A stretch of DNA of 39,735 bases from Methanothrix sp. (GTDB lineage: Archaea; Halobacteriota; Methanosarcinia; Methanotrichales; Methanotrichaceae), in the NCBI GenBank assembly GCA_011620785.1, contig WOYM01000125.1:1-39735 (forward strand), written 5' to 3'. The translations under genes were made by a program, and so were the position numbers. This document shows positions 1-8,269 of the stretch, piece after piece; within the stretch, counting starts at the first letter, position 1, and each line of letters starts with the position of its first letter. Under the pieces are notes generated by a model. It worked only from the letters and a program-made list of their open reading frames with translations. It did not search any database and had not been told where the DNA came from.

Positions 1-150
1 GTATCGCAGTCTCTGTATCATCGATATAATCAGGGGAAAAACTTGCTATAAATCGGGAAAATGCTATATAGTTAGAGAGTTATAAACTGGCGCATATAAA
101 CCCACAGTAATCGAAGGGAAGATAATGGAAATAGCAATGAGGTGGATTAA
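1..150 (+). promoter_or_regulatory. Upstream region with several TATA-like boxes
   Basis: No gene is visible here. Three AT-rich TATA-like stretches (near 48-57, 77-86 and 92-101) precede the secreted-protein gene that starts at 151. A ribosome binding site (tgaggtgg, 138-145) lies just upstream of its ATG. Which box is used cannot be decided from sequence. Confidence 0.4.
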
Positions 151-981
151 ATGAAGTTTGCGATTCTACAATGCAGGCCCGCAGCTAGAGGATTGCTTAT
201 CTCTATATGCATTTTGCTTGGCCTTCTGACAATGAATCCTGCCGTTGCTCAGGGGGAGAATTATACCCGCTTGGCAGTACCCCTTGGTGACGAGACGAAT
301 ACCTATGCAGAATTCGCTACTATTCTGCCTTCTGTAGTGAATGCTGAACCGAACGACCAGCAAATCCTGAATTATACTGGCGGAAAAGACATATGGACAT
401 CCATTCTACTAAATGGGAGCAAGGTCGATATATTTCTACTGTATCCCTGCCAACCTCCTGTAGGCTTGCTTGATGCTGAGGGAATGAAATCCTTGCTCGC
501 TTCTGCAGATGAGACAATACTGCAGGCGAACTTCAGCGAAGCTGAGCTTTACATCGAAGGCAGGCCTGCTATCTGGGGAATGCTAGGCGCTTCTTTATTT
601 GCTGCATACCAGCCCACCAACCAGACAGCGGCATTATTAGTGATGGAAGGCAGTCTGGATGAGGAGACGATGTATCATTTGCTGTATAATATGAGCATAA
701 CTGTGACTGAAGGCATGACGCCCATTCCTCCCGGCTATTGCTCCGATGCCACAGCAGTTGATGGGACAGATGCTGTCGCGGCTGATGCTACAGGCACCGC
801 TGAGGCAACAATTGATGGGGCTGCAGCAGTTGACACATCTGCAAGCACCGGGGCGGCCGCAGCTGTGACACAGACCGCATCAGGTCTAAATCAATCTCAA
901 TCTCGCAAAGAAAAGGCAGAGGCGGATAGGGCCGCAGCCATGGCAAGGCTGGAAGAGGCCAAAGCGGCCATTAGAAAGTAG
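151..981 (+). CDS. Secreted hypothetical protein with Ala/Thr-rich linker and charged C-terminal helix
   Basis: I do not recognise the family. The 276-residue product has an N-terminal hydrophobic segment (about residues 14-33) ending in an AQG-like signal peptidase site, so it is probably exported. Residues about 35-185 form a globular region with two cysteines and six N-glycosylation sequons (NYT twice, NGS, NFS, NQT, NMS). A low-complexity Ala/Thr/Asp linker follows (about 190-245). The last ~25 residues are rich in Lys, Glu and Ala and should form an alpha helix or short coiled coil; there is no C-terminal membrane anchor. The ATG at 151 is preceded by a tgaggtgg ribosome binding site. 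The sequons suggest it is a substrate of the AglB encoded at the other end of the window. Function unknown. Confidence 0.75.
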   Translation: MKFAILQCRPAARGLLISICILLGLLTMNPAVAQGENYTRLAVPLGDETNTYAEFATILPSVVNAEPNDQQILNYTGGKDIWTSILLNGSKVDIFLLYPCQPPVGLLDAEGMKSLLASADETILQANFSEAELYIEGRPAIWGMLGASLFAAYQPTNQTAALLVMEGSLDEETMYHLLYNMSITVTEGMTPIPPGYCSDATAVDGTDAVAADATGTAEATIDGAAAVDTSASTGAAAAVTQTASGLNQSQSRKEKAEADRAAAMARLEEAKAAIRK

Positions 982-1041
982 GGACGGATTTCAGGGCGGC
1001 AAAAGACGGGTTCATAAGGAATCGTGTTTTGCACCCCGATC

Positions 1042-1107
1042 GGGCTGAATTGCGGCGGTCCGTTGCACCATGCAGGCCGCAACCATATTCGGCTCAAACC
1101 TTTTTTT
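1042..1107 (+). terminator. Long imperfect stem-loop followed by T-run (terminator or small structured RNA)
   Basis: Positions 1042-1056 pair with 1076-1095: a lower stem of 8 pairs (two G-U), a 5-nt bulge at 83-87 of the right arm, and a perfect 7-bp upper stem (ttgcggc/gccgcaa). A small TGCA-CCA-TGCA hairpin sits at the apex. A run of seven T follows at 1101-1107. It lies about 60 nt after the preceding stop codon, so terminator or 3' UTR structure is the simplest reading. The palindrome cccgatcggg (1035-1044) overlaps its 5' edge. The rest of 982-1218 holds TATA-like stretches near 1112-1120 and 1150-1160 and nothing else I can name. Confidence 0.5.
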
Positions 1108-1218
1108 ATTAACAATAGTTTAAATCCGCCTGGAAAGCAGATCAGCCCAAAACCTTTTAACCAGGCTATTAGAAATAGAGAGCCATCATGAGCTAAACAC
1201 ATACAGGAGGTGTATTAG

Positions 1219-1512
1219 ATGCCATATGCAAATATAAGCGAGCTGCCCAAGAGCGTCCGAAATCTGCCCAGCCGGGCTAAAACCATATACATGAAAGCCT
1301 TCAATAGCTGCTGGGAGGATCTGGAGATAGAAGATGAGACAGCCCGCGAGAAGGCATCTCACGAATCAGCCTGGTCGGCCGTAAAAGAACAGTATGAGAA
1401 GGACGACGAGACCGGTGAGTGGGTTAAAAGCGATGGGTATGCAGGAAGACGCTCGCGCCATCGCAAGAGCAGGTCCAGCGGGACCTCATTGCAGGCAAAG
1501 GCACATGCATGA
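1219..1512 (+). CDS. ChaB-like small protein
   Basis: The 97-residue product matches the ChaB family layout: a start of the form MPY..I..LP..VRNLP (residues 1-17), a central helix with AF..CWE, then a conserved AWSAVK..YEKD segment (about 54-65) followed by W. In bacteria ChaB is encoded beside the calcium/proton antiporter ChaA and is proposed to regulate it, but homologues are widespread and their role is unsettled. No antiporter gene is nearby. The C-terminal 25 residues are Arg/Ser/Lys-rich and look disordered. A strong ribosome binding site (aggaggtg, 1205-1212) fixes the ATG at 1219. The TATA-like box near 1150-1160 may drive it. Confidence 0.8.
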   Translation: MPYANISELPKSVRNLPSRAKTIYMKAFNSCWEDLEIEDETAREKASHESAWSAVKEQYEKDDETGEWVKSDGYAGRRSRHRKSRSSGTSLQAKAHA

Positions 1513-1668
1513 TATCAAAAGAGAGATGCTGATAGAGGAACTGAGACTTATTTGGTCAATGGAGCTCCTCTTCAGCCATTTCATGGGTCATATTCAATAG
1601 GAAAGCTTTTTGCCCTAAAAACCCCAATCTCTTCTCAGCGAATATTTCAGATCAAGGAGTTGTTGAGC

Positions 1669-2328
1669 ATGTCTAAAGATATTCTGGAAAAGGGTGCCAT
1701 TATTCAAAGGGACAAAGAGACCTTTGCTATAGCGCCGCATATAGCAGGCGGCATAATCGATCCAGCCGGCCTTCGAAGGATCGCCGATGTGGCGGAGAAG
1801 TATCATGCCAAGGCCTTGAAGATAACATCTGCCCAGAGGATCGCCATTGTGGGGATCGATCCTGAGGATATCGATAATGCCTGGGCGGACCTGGGGATGA
1901 AGGCTGGGGCTGCCATAGGCTTATGCGTTCGCAGCATCAAGATCTGTCCAGGAACCACGTTCTGCAAGCGCGGCCAGCAGGATGCTGTGGGCGTGGGCCT
2001 GAAGCTGGACGAGAAGTATCACGGAATGCAGCTTCCCTGGAAGTTCAAGATGGGGGTATCAGGATGCGCCAACTCCTGTGCTGAGCCCGCGGTAAAGGAC
2101 ATCGGCCTGATCGGCACCGCTAAAGGGTGGAGGCTTCTGGTGGGCGGAAGCAGCGGGGTAAAGCCAAGGCTGGGCACGTTGCTGGCAGAGAACCTGTCCG
2201 ACGATGAGGTATTCTCCTACATAGATAAGATCGTCAACTTTTACCGGGATCACGCCAAGAAGCAGCGTCTGGGCGATTTCATAGAAGAGATCGGCTTTGA
2301 GACCTTCAAAAAAGAGATCCTGAAATAA
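1669..2328 (+). CDS. Small dissimilatory-sulfite-reductase-like protein (Dsr-LP), siroheme [4Fe-4S]
   Basis: The 219-residue product has the nitrite/sulfite reductase C-terminal fold only. The siroheme-[4Fe-4S] signature is intact: Cx5C at Cys93 and Cys99, then Cx3C at Cys133 and Cys137. Full sulfite reductases are twice this size or larger with duplicated domains; this single-domain form corresponds to the small Dsr-like proteins found across methanogens, whose physiological substrate is not established. It probably binds siroheme and carries out sulfite or nitrite chemistry in the cytoplasm (family inference). I chose the ATG at 1669 because aaggagt (1654-1660) lies 8 nt upstream; the reading frame is open further upstream but without support. 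No electron-donor subunit is adjacent, so its redox partner is unknown. Confidence 0.85.
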   Translation: MSKDILEKGAIIQRDKETFAIAPHIAGGIIDPAGLRRIADVAEKYHAKALKITSAQRIAIVGIDPEDIDNAWADLGMKAGAAIGLCVRSIKICPGTTFCKRGQQDAVGVGLKLDEKYHGMQLPWKFKMGVSGCANSCAEPAVKDIGLIGTAKGWRLLVGGSSGVKPRLGTLLAENLSDDEVFSYIDKIVNFYRDHAKKQRLGDFIEEIGFETFKKEILK

Positions 2329-2350
2329 AAGAGAATATTGACCTTGCCCG

Positions 2351-2818
2351 CTAGCCGAAGAATGTGTCGTAACCGAACTGCAGGACAGAGGTGCTGGAGA
2401 AAGCGGCCTTCAATTTGGCCCAGGAGATCAGATTATTTGCCTCGAAGGTGATACTGCCCGCATCCCTCTCTTTTTCAAAGGCTCCGATCGGATCCTTTGA
2501 CAGTCTGACATTGTCTATTGCTTCCTCTGAGGCAGTTATGGTGATTGATGGATCGTCCCAGCCTCCTTCAATTAATCTGTCTATTCTCGCTGATTTCACA
2601 TCCAGGCCCACCCGGAAGGTGCTGGCATTTTTTCGGAGTACTTCCAGGTTGATCTTCTCATCGCCCAAAATGGATTTCAGAACCTCTGGCGCTCGATCGA
2701 TATTCCGGTTGTACGTATCGATATGCTTTTGCGTCTCCGCCATGTCGATGGTAAAGGCACTGGCAAAGGAGACCAGGAGCACTAGAGAAATCGCAATGCA
2801 TAAGATTGGTCTTCTCAT
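2351..2818 (-). CDS. Small secreted protein of unknown function
   Basis: The 155-residue product starts with a signal peptide (MRRPILCIAISLVLLVSFASA). The mature part is mixed alpha/beta without cysteines. The segment around residues 95-150, in which a beta strand (DPSITITAS) leads to a helix and to ITFEANNLISWAKLKAAF, resembles the general pattern of SCP2-type lipid-binding domains, but that is a weak visual impression and I do not assign it. The opposite frame (2391-2831 plus) is also open, but only this strand gives a convincing signal peptide. The gene converges on the siroheme protein with a 22-nt gap and diverges from the DUF373 gene. Confidence 0.65.
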   Translation of the reverse strand: MRRPILCIAISLVLLVSFASAFTIDMAETQKHIDTYNRNIDRAPEVLKSILGDEKINLEVLRKNASTFRVGLDVKSARIDRLIEGGWDDPSITITASEEAIDNVRLSKDPIGAFEKERDAGSITFEANNLISWAKLKAAFSSTSVLQFGYDTFFG

Positions 2819-3004
2819 AGTTATCCATTAGTTTTATTAAAATAAATATTTTTTGGACATAGCCGGATCTTTTCTCTTTTCTGTTTGTGGGGGTCCGGGC
2901 GGCTCGAGCCCGATGAACTGCAGGAGGATGGAGAAGAGAATTGCCTTGATCCGGTGGCAGCAAGCACAGAATCCTTTAAGTACAATCTTTTCAAATAGTA
3001 GACC

Positions 3005-4108
3005 ATGAATGTCCTTGTGCTCTGCATAGATCGGGACAATGACCTGGGCCGCAAGGGTGGGGTGATAACCCCCGTCGTGGGCAGAGATGCCAATATAGAG
3101 GCTGCCCTGAAGTTGGGCATGTCTGACCCGGAGGACTCGGACGTCAACACCATATTCGGAGGCATAAAAACCTTTGATGAGATTGCGACATCAGGCAGGG
3201 ATGTGGAGATCGCCTCTATTGCAGGAGACCTGAAGGTCGGCCTGATCTCAGACAGCAAACTTGCCTCTCAGCTGGAGGATCTGTTGGCGCGCTTGCATCC
3301 TCAAGGAGTGATTGTGGTCTCTGACGGGGCGGAGGACGAGGCCATCCTGCCCATCATCACCTCCCGGATCAAGGTAGAAGGAGTGCGCCGGATTCTGGTC
3401 AAGCAGAGCCCCAACCTGGAGAGCACCTACTACCTTTTAAAGCAGCTCTTCACCGACCCCAAGCTCAGCCATACCATATTCATTCCTCCTGCTTTGGCTC
3501 TGCTCATGTTCGCATTCTTCAGCCTGATCGGCTACCCCAGCTGGGCGATAGTGGCCATCACAGGCTCGGTGGGTCTGTATCTCTTATTCCGTGGGCTGGG
3601 CCTGGACGACTCCATGGAGGAGGCAAAGCAGACGCTCAAGAAATCCCTTTATGCCCGGAAGATAGCCTTTATAACCTATATACTGGCGGCAATGCTGGTG
3701 GTCATAGCTACCGTAAATGGGGTAGCATACTTCTGGCAGTACTTCCATGAGCCCACCTTTCCAGGATACTTCACCTTGATCATGATCTATCTATACGAGA
3801 GCATCTGGTGGTACATGGCAGCTGCCTTATGCGTGAATCTGGGCAAGGTCATGGACATGTATATGGAGGGCATAAGAGACGCTCGCACCATATCTTACCT
3901 CTTCTTCATCCTGGCCACCGGCCTGGTCATCTGGTCGACCAGCAGCTTTATCCTGGCCAGCAATGCCGATCTGGAGTTTGGCATTGGCATGGTAGAGTCG
4001 GTACAGAAGCTGGCCATCTCTGCTATAGGGGCTATTCTGATTACCGTTATCGGGATCAATGTCTCCAAACGCATTGCGACCGATAATGTCTTCCTTCCAT
4101 CGAAGTGA
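3005..4108 (+). CDS. DUF373 family archaeal membrane protein
   Basis: The 367-residue product has a soluble N-terminal half (residues 1 to about 155) beginning VLVLCIDRDNDLGRK, typical of DUF373. The second half carries about five or six hydrophobic segments (roughly 160-200, 217-243, 252-280, 296-318, 333-353). DUF373 proteins are almost confined to archaea and have no established function. The ATG at 3005 has no Shine-Dalgarno, but a TATA-like tttaag box at 2974-2979 sits about 27 nt upstream, which suggests a leaderless transcript. The stop is 7 nt before the FwdC-like gene, so the two are probably co-transcribed. Confidence 0.85.
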   Translation: MNVLVLCIDRDNDLGRKGGVITPVVGRDANIEAALKLGMSDPEDSDVNTIFGGIKTFDEIATSGRDVEIASIAGDLKVGLISDSKLASQLEDLLARLHPQGVIVVSDGAEDEAILPIITSRIKVEGVRRILVKQSPNLESTYYLLKQLFTDPKLSHTIFIPPALALLMFAFFSLIGYPSWAIVAITGSVGLYLLFRGLGLDDSMEEAKQTLKKSLYARKIAFITYILAAMLVVIATVNGVAYFWQYFHEPTFPGYFTLIMIYLYESIWWYMAAALCVNLGKVMDMYMEGIRDARTISYLFFILATGLVIWSTSSFILASNADLEFGIGMVESVQKLAISAIGAILITVIGINVSKRIATDNVFLPSK

Positions 4109-4115
4109 TATTTCA

Positions 4116-5006
4116 ATGCTCCAGATCTTGGCCTCAGGGGAGAAGTGCCTTGGCGACTTCACATTTGACTTTTACTGGCAGCATCAAGGCTCAAGGCTGG
4201 ATATGGATCAGAAGATCGGGGAGGCTAGCCTCAGGCAGATCGTGCAATCGCTCCGCAAGGGGGAGAGGGTGAATATCTCCGGGGATGTTGGCAGCCGCCT
4301 GGGCTCCAGCCTGGGCGTCGATCTCATCCGGCTGGGGGGAAAGGGCGGGCCGATAGAGGGGACGGGCAGCATAGTGGTGGAGGGAGACGTGGGCCAGCGC
4401 ATGGGGATAAGCATGCTCAGAGGCGCGATCTATGTCTCCGGCAGGGTCAGTGAGCCCATGGGGAATGTAATCGAGGTTGATAGCGATCTGACTGGATATC
4501 GAATGTTCGTCTCCATCACCGAGGCTCTGGAAAAGGGGTGGGATGTGACGGAGCCGAATCATCTGGACCAGCAGGGTCTGTTCATCGAGGACGGGATTAT
4601 CAGGGATACCCTGGGGGCAAGAAATCCCGCCGACAAGACCATCAAACTGGAGGGAGACGCAGGCATGAGCACGGGCATACTCATGCGCTCCGGCCAGGTC
4701 ATCGTCGAAGGATGCGCTCAGGAGAACACAGCAGTTCTATTGCGAGGAGGAAGGATCTTGGTTAGAGGCAGTACGAAGGACTTCACAGGTGCAGAGATGA
4801 GAGGGGGCGAGGTCTTCATAGAAGGAGATGCCGGCAGCTTCACCTGTGCCCGGATGAAGGGTGGAGTGGTCTATGCCCGGCAGGCTCTGCCCCTGCCACC
4901 AGCAAAGAGGCATCCACTGAGCCCTTCCGAGAGGACCGTGGTAGTCAGGGCCCTGGAGCTGAGCCCAATGCAGGCCCTGATGTATAGCCGGTTCGGCCTT
5001 CAGTAG
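4116..5006 (+). CDS. FwdC-like GXGXG right-handed beta-helix protein
   Basis: The 296-residue product consists mostly of repeated strands of the form V-x-GDVG-x-x-xG-x-x-M-x-GG, the signature of the GXGXG domain shared by formylmethanofuran dehydrogenase subunit C and the C-terminal domain of glutamate synthase. Repeats cover about residues 50-130 and 195-275. They are interrupted by a less regular insert (about 130-190) that is unusual for true FwdC. No other fwd/fmd subunit is nearby, so it is more likely a stand-alone paralogue than the enzyme subunit. Such proteins are sometimes labelled tributyrin esterase, which I see no basis for. The ATG at 4116 is preferred because an earlier start would overlap DUF373 by 50 nt. 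Its 3' end overlaps the convergent tubulin-like gene by 7 nt. Confidence 0.8.
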   Translation: MLQILASGEKCLGDFTFDFYWQHQGSRLDMDQKIGEASLRQIVQSLRKGERVNISGDVGSRLGSSLGVDLIRLGGKGGPIEGTGSIVVEGDVGQRMGISMLRGAIYVSGRVSEPMGNVIEVDSDLTGYRMFVSITEALEKGWDVTEPNHLDQQGLFIEDGIIRDTLGARNPADKTIKLEGDAGMSTGILMRSGQVIVEGCAQENTAVLLRGGRILVRGSTKDFTGAEMRGGEVFIEGDAGSFTCARMKGGVVYARQALPLPPAKRHPLSPSERTVVVRALELSPMQALMYSRFGLQ

Positions 5007-6109
5007 ATCTCTTCCAAATCCTCTATATGGGCGAATGCGTCGTCTAGCTGCTTTCTTGCCCTTGACCTCTTCTCCTTCTCGTCCTGCATCCCTCTTGCCG
5101 CCTGGGCATAGATGGATTCAAGCTCCGGTGCAGCAGCCAATGTGAATACGGAGAGCACTCTTGGATGGCCCTTCTTGACCACAATTCCCTTGAATACATG
5201 CCCAGCGCTGGCGGTGATCTTCTCCACCTCTTTGGTTATCTGATCCACATCCAGATGCTCCTTGGAGCCCTGGATGATGACCATTGCCCTGGCGGAATCA
5301 TCAGCCACGTTCGCCGGATATAGCAGGTTGTTGGGCTTTAGACTGTTCTCGATGGCGTCCTTGACCGAGGTGTTCTTCCCATCTGCCTGATAGTATCCCA
5401 TGGTGCCTATGCGCAGGCCGCCGTTCATGACCGTCTTGAAGTCACCCAGATCGGTAACGGAGAGCATCTCACTGTCCAGAGATTCGATCAGGAAAAGCAA
5501 TCTCTGGGCGATGGTGCTGTTGATCTTGTCATAGGCGCTGGCAATGTCGCCGCTAAACCTTTTCATATACTGATTGTCTGCCAGGATGATGCCATCAGCG
5601 TCCAGCTCCATCAGCTCCCTCATGCTGAAAGCAGCATTCTGGAGGTAGATCGAGCCCTCCTCCCGGAAGGGAAGAATGGCCACAGTGACTACGGTGATGT
5701 TCGGGTACTGCCTCTTCAGCTCATTTATAAGGAGCGGCGAGAACGAGGAGCCAGTGCCTCCTGAGGTTGAGGTCAGGACAAAGGCGAGGTCGAAGTCGCC
5801 CCTCTTCTCGATCTCTCCCATGATGCTGTCCCGGTTGTCCATAAAGGCCTGCTTGCCCACGTTCCTGTTGGCTCCCATGCCGTGCAGGTTCGGAACATGC
5901 AATCTGTCTTTGGCGGTGGTGTATCTCAGCTCCTTGAGATCGTTTATCGCCGTGTTGATCGCCACCGTCTCTACCCGGCTGGGGAACTTGGGCTTGAGAC
6001 AGTACTTGGCGATCTTCGAGGCACCCCCACCACCCATCGCTTCCTTGTTCACTGCGTCCAGTATTCTATTTCCGCATTGGCCTACACCAAGGATAAGTAC
6101 GTTAAGCAT
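5000..6109 (-). CDS. Tubulin/FtsZ-superfamily GTPase (non-canonical, CetZ-like)
   Basis: The 369-residue product has the tubulin-superfamily nucleotide fold. A glycine loop GQCGNRI (10-16) is closer to tubulin/CetZ than to FtsZ. The GTP-binding signature appears as SGGTGSS (116-122). A T7-like segment VTDLGDF (218-224) keeps the two acidic residues expected for catalysis but lacks the usual Asn. The last ~30 residues are charged and helical. In archaea such proteins act in cell shape or surface-related functions rather than division; polymerisation is likely but not shown. A gagg ribosome binding site lies 8 nt before the ATG, and an AT-rich TATA-like stretch (about 6135-6150) suggests its own promoter besides read-through from the upstream membrane protein gene. 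Not recognised as a named subfamily. Confidence 0.85.
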   Translation of the reverse strand: MLNVLILGVGQCGNRILDAVNKEAMGGGGASKIAKYCLKPKFPSRVETVAINTAINDLKELRYTTAKDRLHVPNLHGMGANRNVGKQAFMDNRDSIMGEIEKRGDFDLAFVLTSTSGGTGSSFSPLLINELKRQYPNITVVTVAILPFREEGSIYLQNAAFSMRELMELDADGIILADNQYMKRFSGDIASAYDKINSTIAQRLLFLIESLDSEMLSVTDLGDFKTVMNGGLRIGTMGYYQADGKNTSVKDAIENSLKPNNLLYPANVADDSARAMVIIQGSKEHLDVDQITKEVEKITASAGHVFKGIVVKKGHPRVLSVFTLAAAPELESIYAQAARGMQDEKEKRSRARKQLDDAFAHIEDLEEIY

Positions 6110-6140
6110 GATATCAGCCTCACTTTACTGTGGAATTTTA

Positions 6141-7415
6141 TTAATATTTATATTCTTTGTGCCGCCTATACAGCCAGGCGGCGATAATTATGATTGGGAT
6201 AAGGAGTAGTAAATATTCATATTTATACTCTCGTTTTAGGACCACTACCTCTGCAGATCCTTCTCTGATCGCAGAGCCGTCTCCTCCATCGAATGTGGTC
6301 TTGAGGTGAATGGTATAGTTACCAGAGTCCTTGCCCGAAAGCATTACTGAGTAATTGACCTCGCCGCCTGGCGGTATCTCAAAGAAGCTCCTCTCGAATC
6401 CCGATGCCTCCAGCCCCACTGGCGGTTTTATGTCCCCTTTGGCCTCGATTCTGGTGGCAGACGCCTTTCCAACATTTTCTATGCTTATGTTCGCCATTCC
6501 AGTGCCGCCAAGAGGGAGCGGCCCAGGTACTTCCATTCTTATCGCCAGGTCTGCCACGCTCTTTGGATTGATGACAATATCAAAAGGCTCAGAACTGTTC
6601 AATAGGACGTTATCCTTAGAGTCGGTGTAGCTGACCTGTATGGCCGAGACGCGTATGGTGCCCTCTTTTATGGCATTCATCATATATACAGCCGAGTCGG
6701 ACTGGCCAGGGTCCAGGGTATCCTTGATCTTGGGCGGATAGCCGGCCACATAGGAGAACTCCGGCAGGGGTGGTGCATCATCCAGTTTTATGTTCTGTGC
6801 TTTGCCTGTGCCCTTGTTCATGATGGTGACGGTGGCCTTGACCTCATCCCCCACACTCATCTCGCTCTTGTCAAAGCTCTTCTGGACGGTGAGGGCTGGC
6901 TTGTCGCCAGCGGATACAGGCCGGTCCGAGGCCCGTCTGCTGGGCGTTCCCAGGCTCTCCTGGTACTCGATTCGCACCCTGGCAGATTCCTCATCCAGGA
7001 TATCGACCACCGTAAGGGTAATGCCTCCTTTCTCCGCTCCTCCGATGAAGCTATTGGCCCGGTTCTCCAAAAATGCCCGCTGCTCGTCCAGTCCGCCTCC
7101 CGTTCTGGAGACCTGCAGGACAGCTATGCCATCTTTGACCGACTGGATCTCAATGAGCTCTGCTCGATAGTTGCTGATGTCTATTCTGTCCCCGATCCCC
7201 AGGGTGAAATCGTTATAGGTGACCTCATCTTCATTCTCATCATCGTCATCATCCGCCCCCTGGGCCGCTCCAATGAAGGCCGTTGACAGCAAAAGAATAA
7301 AGACTGCCAGGCAGACCAGGCGCAGAATATCGAGGCGTTGCTTCTTGCCCGTATCTCTATCCCGCAGGTCAATGGGCCTTTTAAGCGATTTCTCTGCCCG
7401 CTTCCCACTCTTCAT
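6141..7415 (-). CDS. Membrane-anchored extracellular protein with CARDB/DUF11-type Ig-like domains
   Basis: The 424-residue product starts with a basic cytoplasmic stretch, then a hydrophobic segment (about 31-50) and an acidic linker (DDDDDENEDE). A beta-rich domain (about 65-150) follows, then two Ig-like domains of the CARDB/DUF11 type (about 170-280 and 285-390), a C-terminal transmembrane helix (about 396-414) and a short basic tail. The bulk should face outside. Such domains serve adhesion or structural roles at archaeal surfaces. The start overlaps nadC by 35 nt; no alternative ATG, GTG or TTG is available before the hydrophobic segment, so the overlap is probably real. It lies between nadC and the tubulin-like GTPase with only 31 nt to the latter. 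Confidence 0.8.
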   Translation of the reverse strand: MKSGKRAEKSLKRPIDLRDRDTGKKQRLDILRLVCLAVFILLLSTAFIGAAQGADDDDDENEDEVTYNDFTLGIGDRIDISNYRAELIEIQSVKDGIAVLQVSRTGGGLDEQRAFLENRANSFIGGAEKGGITLTVVDILDEESARVRIEYQESLGTPSRRASDRPVSAGDKPALTVQKSFDKSEMSVGDEVKATVTIMNKGTGKAQNIKLDDAPPLPEFSYVAGYPPKIKDTLDPGQSDSAVYMMNAIKEGTIRVSAIQVSYTDSKDNVLLNSSEPFDIVINPKSVADLAIRMEVPGPLPLGGTGMANISIENVGKASATRIEAKGDIKPPVGLEASGFERSFFEIPPGGEVNYSVMLSGKDSGNYTIHLKTTFDGGDGSAIREGSAEVVVLKREYKYEYLLLLIPIIIIAAWLYRRHKEYKY

Positions 7416-8229
7416 CGTTCTCTATCTCCAGGCTCAAGTCAATCCATCTAGCATCTTTAGTGAGAGCACCAAGCGATATAACATCTACCCCACTTCTTCC
7501 GTAATCCTTGATGTTATCCAGGGTGATGCCCCCTGACGCCTCCAGAATCACTCTCTCTCGTAGACCCTCCTTCTTCAAGACATCAACTCCCGCGGCGATC
7601 TTCGCGGGGTCCATGTTATCGAACATGATGATATCCGCACCCTCTTTTGCCGCTATGAGCATGTCCTCAAGGCTCTCGATCTCCACCTCGATCTTCTTGG
7701 TGAAGCTGGATTTATCTTTAGCTCGGCGCAGGCATTCTTTCAGGCCGAGGATCATTATATGATTATCTTTGATGAGGATGGCATCGGATAGATTAAATCT
7801 ATGGGTGTCGCCGCCTCCAAGATAAACCGCTCTCTTCTCGAATAATCGAAATCCTGGGGTGGTCTTGCGCGTGGCTGCCACTCGCACCCCCCCGGCCAGG
7901 AGAACGCACTCTCGGGTGAGGGTGGATATGCCGCTCATGCGAGCCATGAAGTTCAGGACCAGCCTTTCGGACTGCAGGATCTTTCTCGCGCTACCCACTA
8001 CCTCTAAAACAGTGCTCATCGCTGGCACAAACTCGCCATCATCGAATAGCAGCTCGGATTTCAGGCCAAAATACTGGAAGATCTCCACCGCCTCCGCCAG
8101 CCCGGAGATGATGCAGTCCTCCTTAGCGACTATGACCCCGCGAGCAGGCAATTCTGGAATGAGAGTGCTGGAATCATCCCATTCGCCCAGGTCCTCACCC
8201 ACAAACCGCTCCAGCTCTGACCTTAGCAT
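7381..8229 (-). CDS. nadC: Nicotinate-nucleotide pyrophosphorylase (quinolinate phosphoribosyltransferase)
   Basis: The 282-residue product catalyses quinolinate + PRPP to nicotinate mononucleotide, CO2 and PPi, the third step of de novo NAD synthesis. Family motifs are clear: RKTTPGFR (121-128), GGGDTHRFNLSD (138-149), KDNH (154-157) and the C-terminal ILEASGGI. Length is normal. The frame is open upstream to 8325, but the ATG at 8229 matches the family start, and a TATA-like box (ttataaatc on the minus strand, about 8256-8264) about 28 nt upstream suggests a leaderless mRNA beginning there. It is divergent from nadX, the previous enzyme class of the pathway; nadA is not in the window. Confidence 0.95.
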   Translation of the reverse strand: MLRSELERFVGEDLGEWDDSSTLIPELPARGVIVAKEDCIISGLAEAVEIFQYFGLKSELLFDDGEFVPAMSTVLEVVGSARKILQSERLVLNFMARMSGISTLTRECVLLAGGVRVAATRKTTPGFRLFEKRAVYLGGGDTHRFNLSDAILIKDNHIMILGLKECLRRAKDKSSFTKKIEVEIESLEDMLIAAKEGADIIMFDNMDPAKIAAGVDVLKKEGLRERVILEASGGITLDNIKDYGRSGVDVISLGALTKDARWIDLSLEIENDEEWEAGREIA

Positions 8230-8269
8230 ACCGCAAGGATTTTGATCCTTAATTGATTTATAACCTGCG
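8230..8269. promoter_or_regulatory. Divergent nadC/nadX control region with inverted repeat
   Basis: The 40-nt gap contains a perfect 6-bp inverted repeat aaggat-tttg-atcctt (8235-8250). It also holds a TATA-like tttataa (8258-8264) that is well placed for nadC on the minus strand. The repeat lies between this box and the nadC start, where a bound protein would block transcription. This is a candidate operator for an NAD-responsive repressor; no regulator gene is adjacent. Confidence 0.4.

Noticed and set aside
2391..2831. 146-codon plus-strand frame opposite the small secreted protein
   Set aside because: The minus-strand frame has a proper signal peptide; this one is Ser/Arg-rich in the manner of an antisense shadow.
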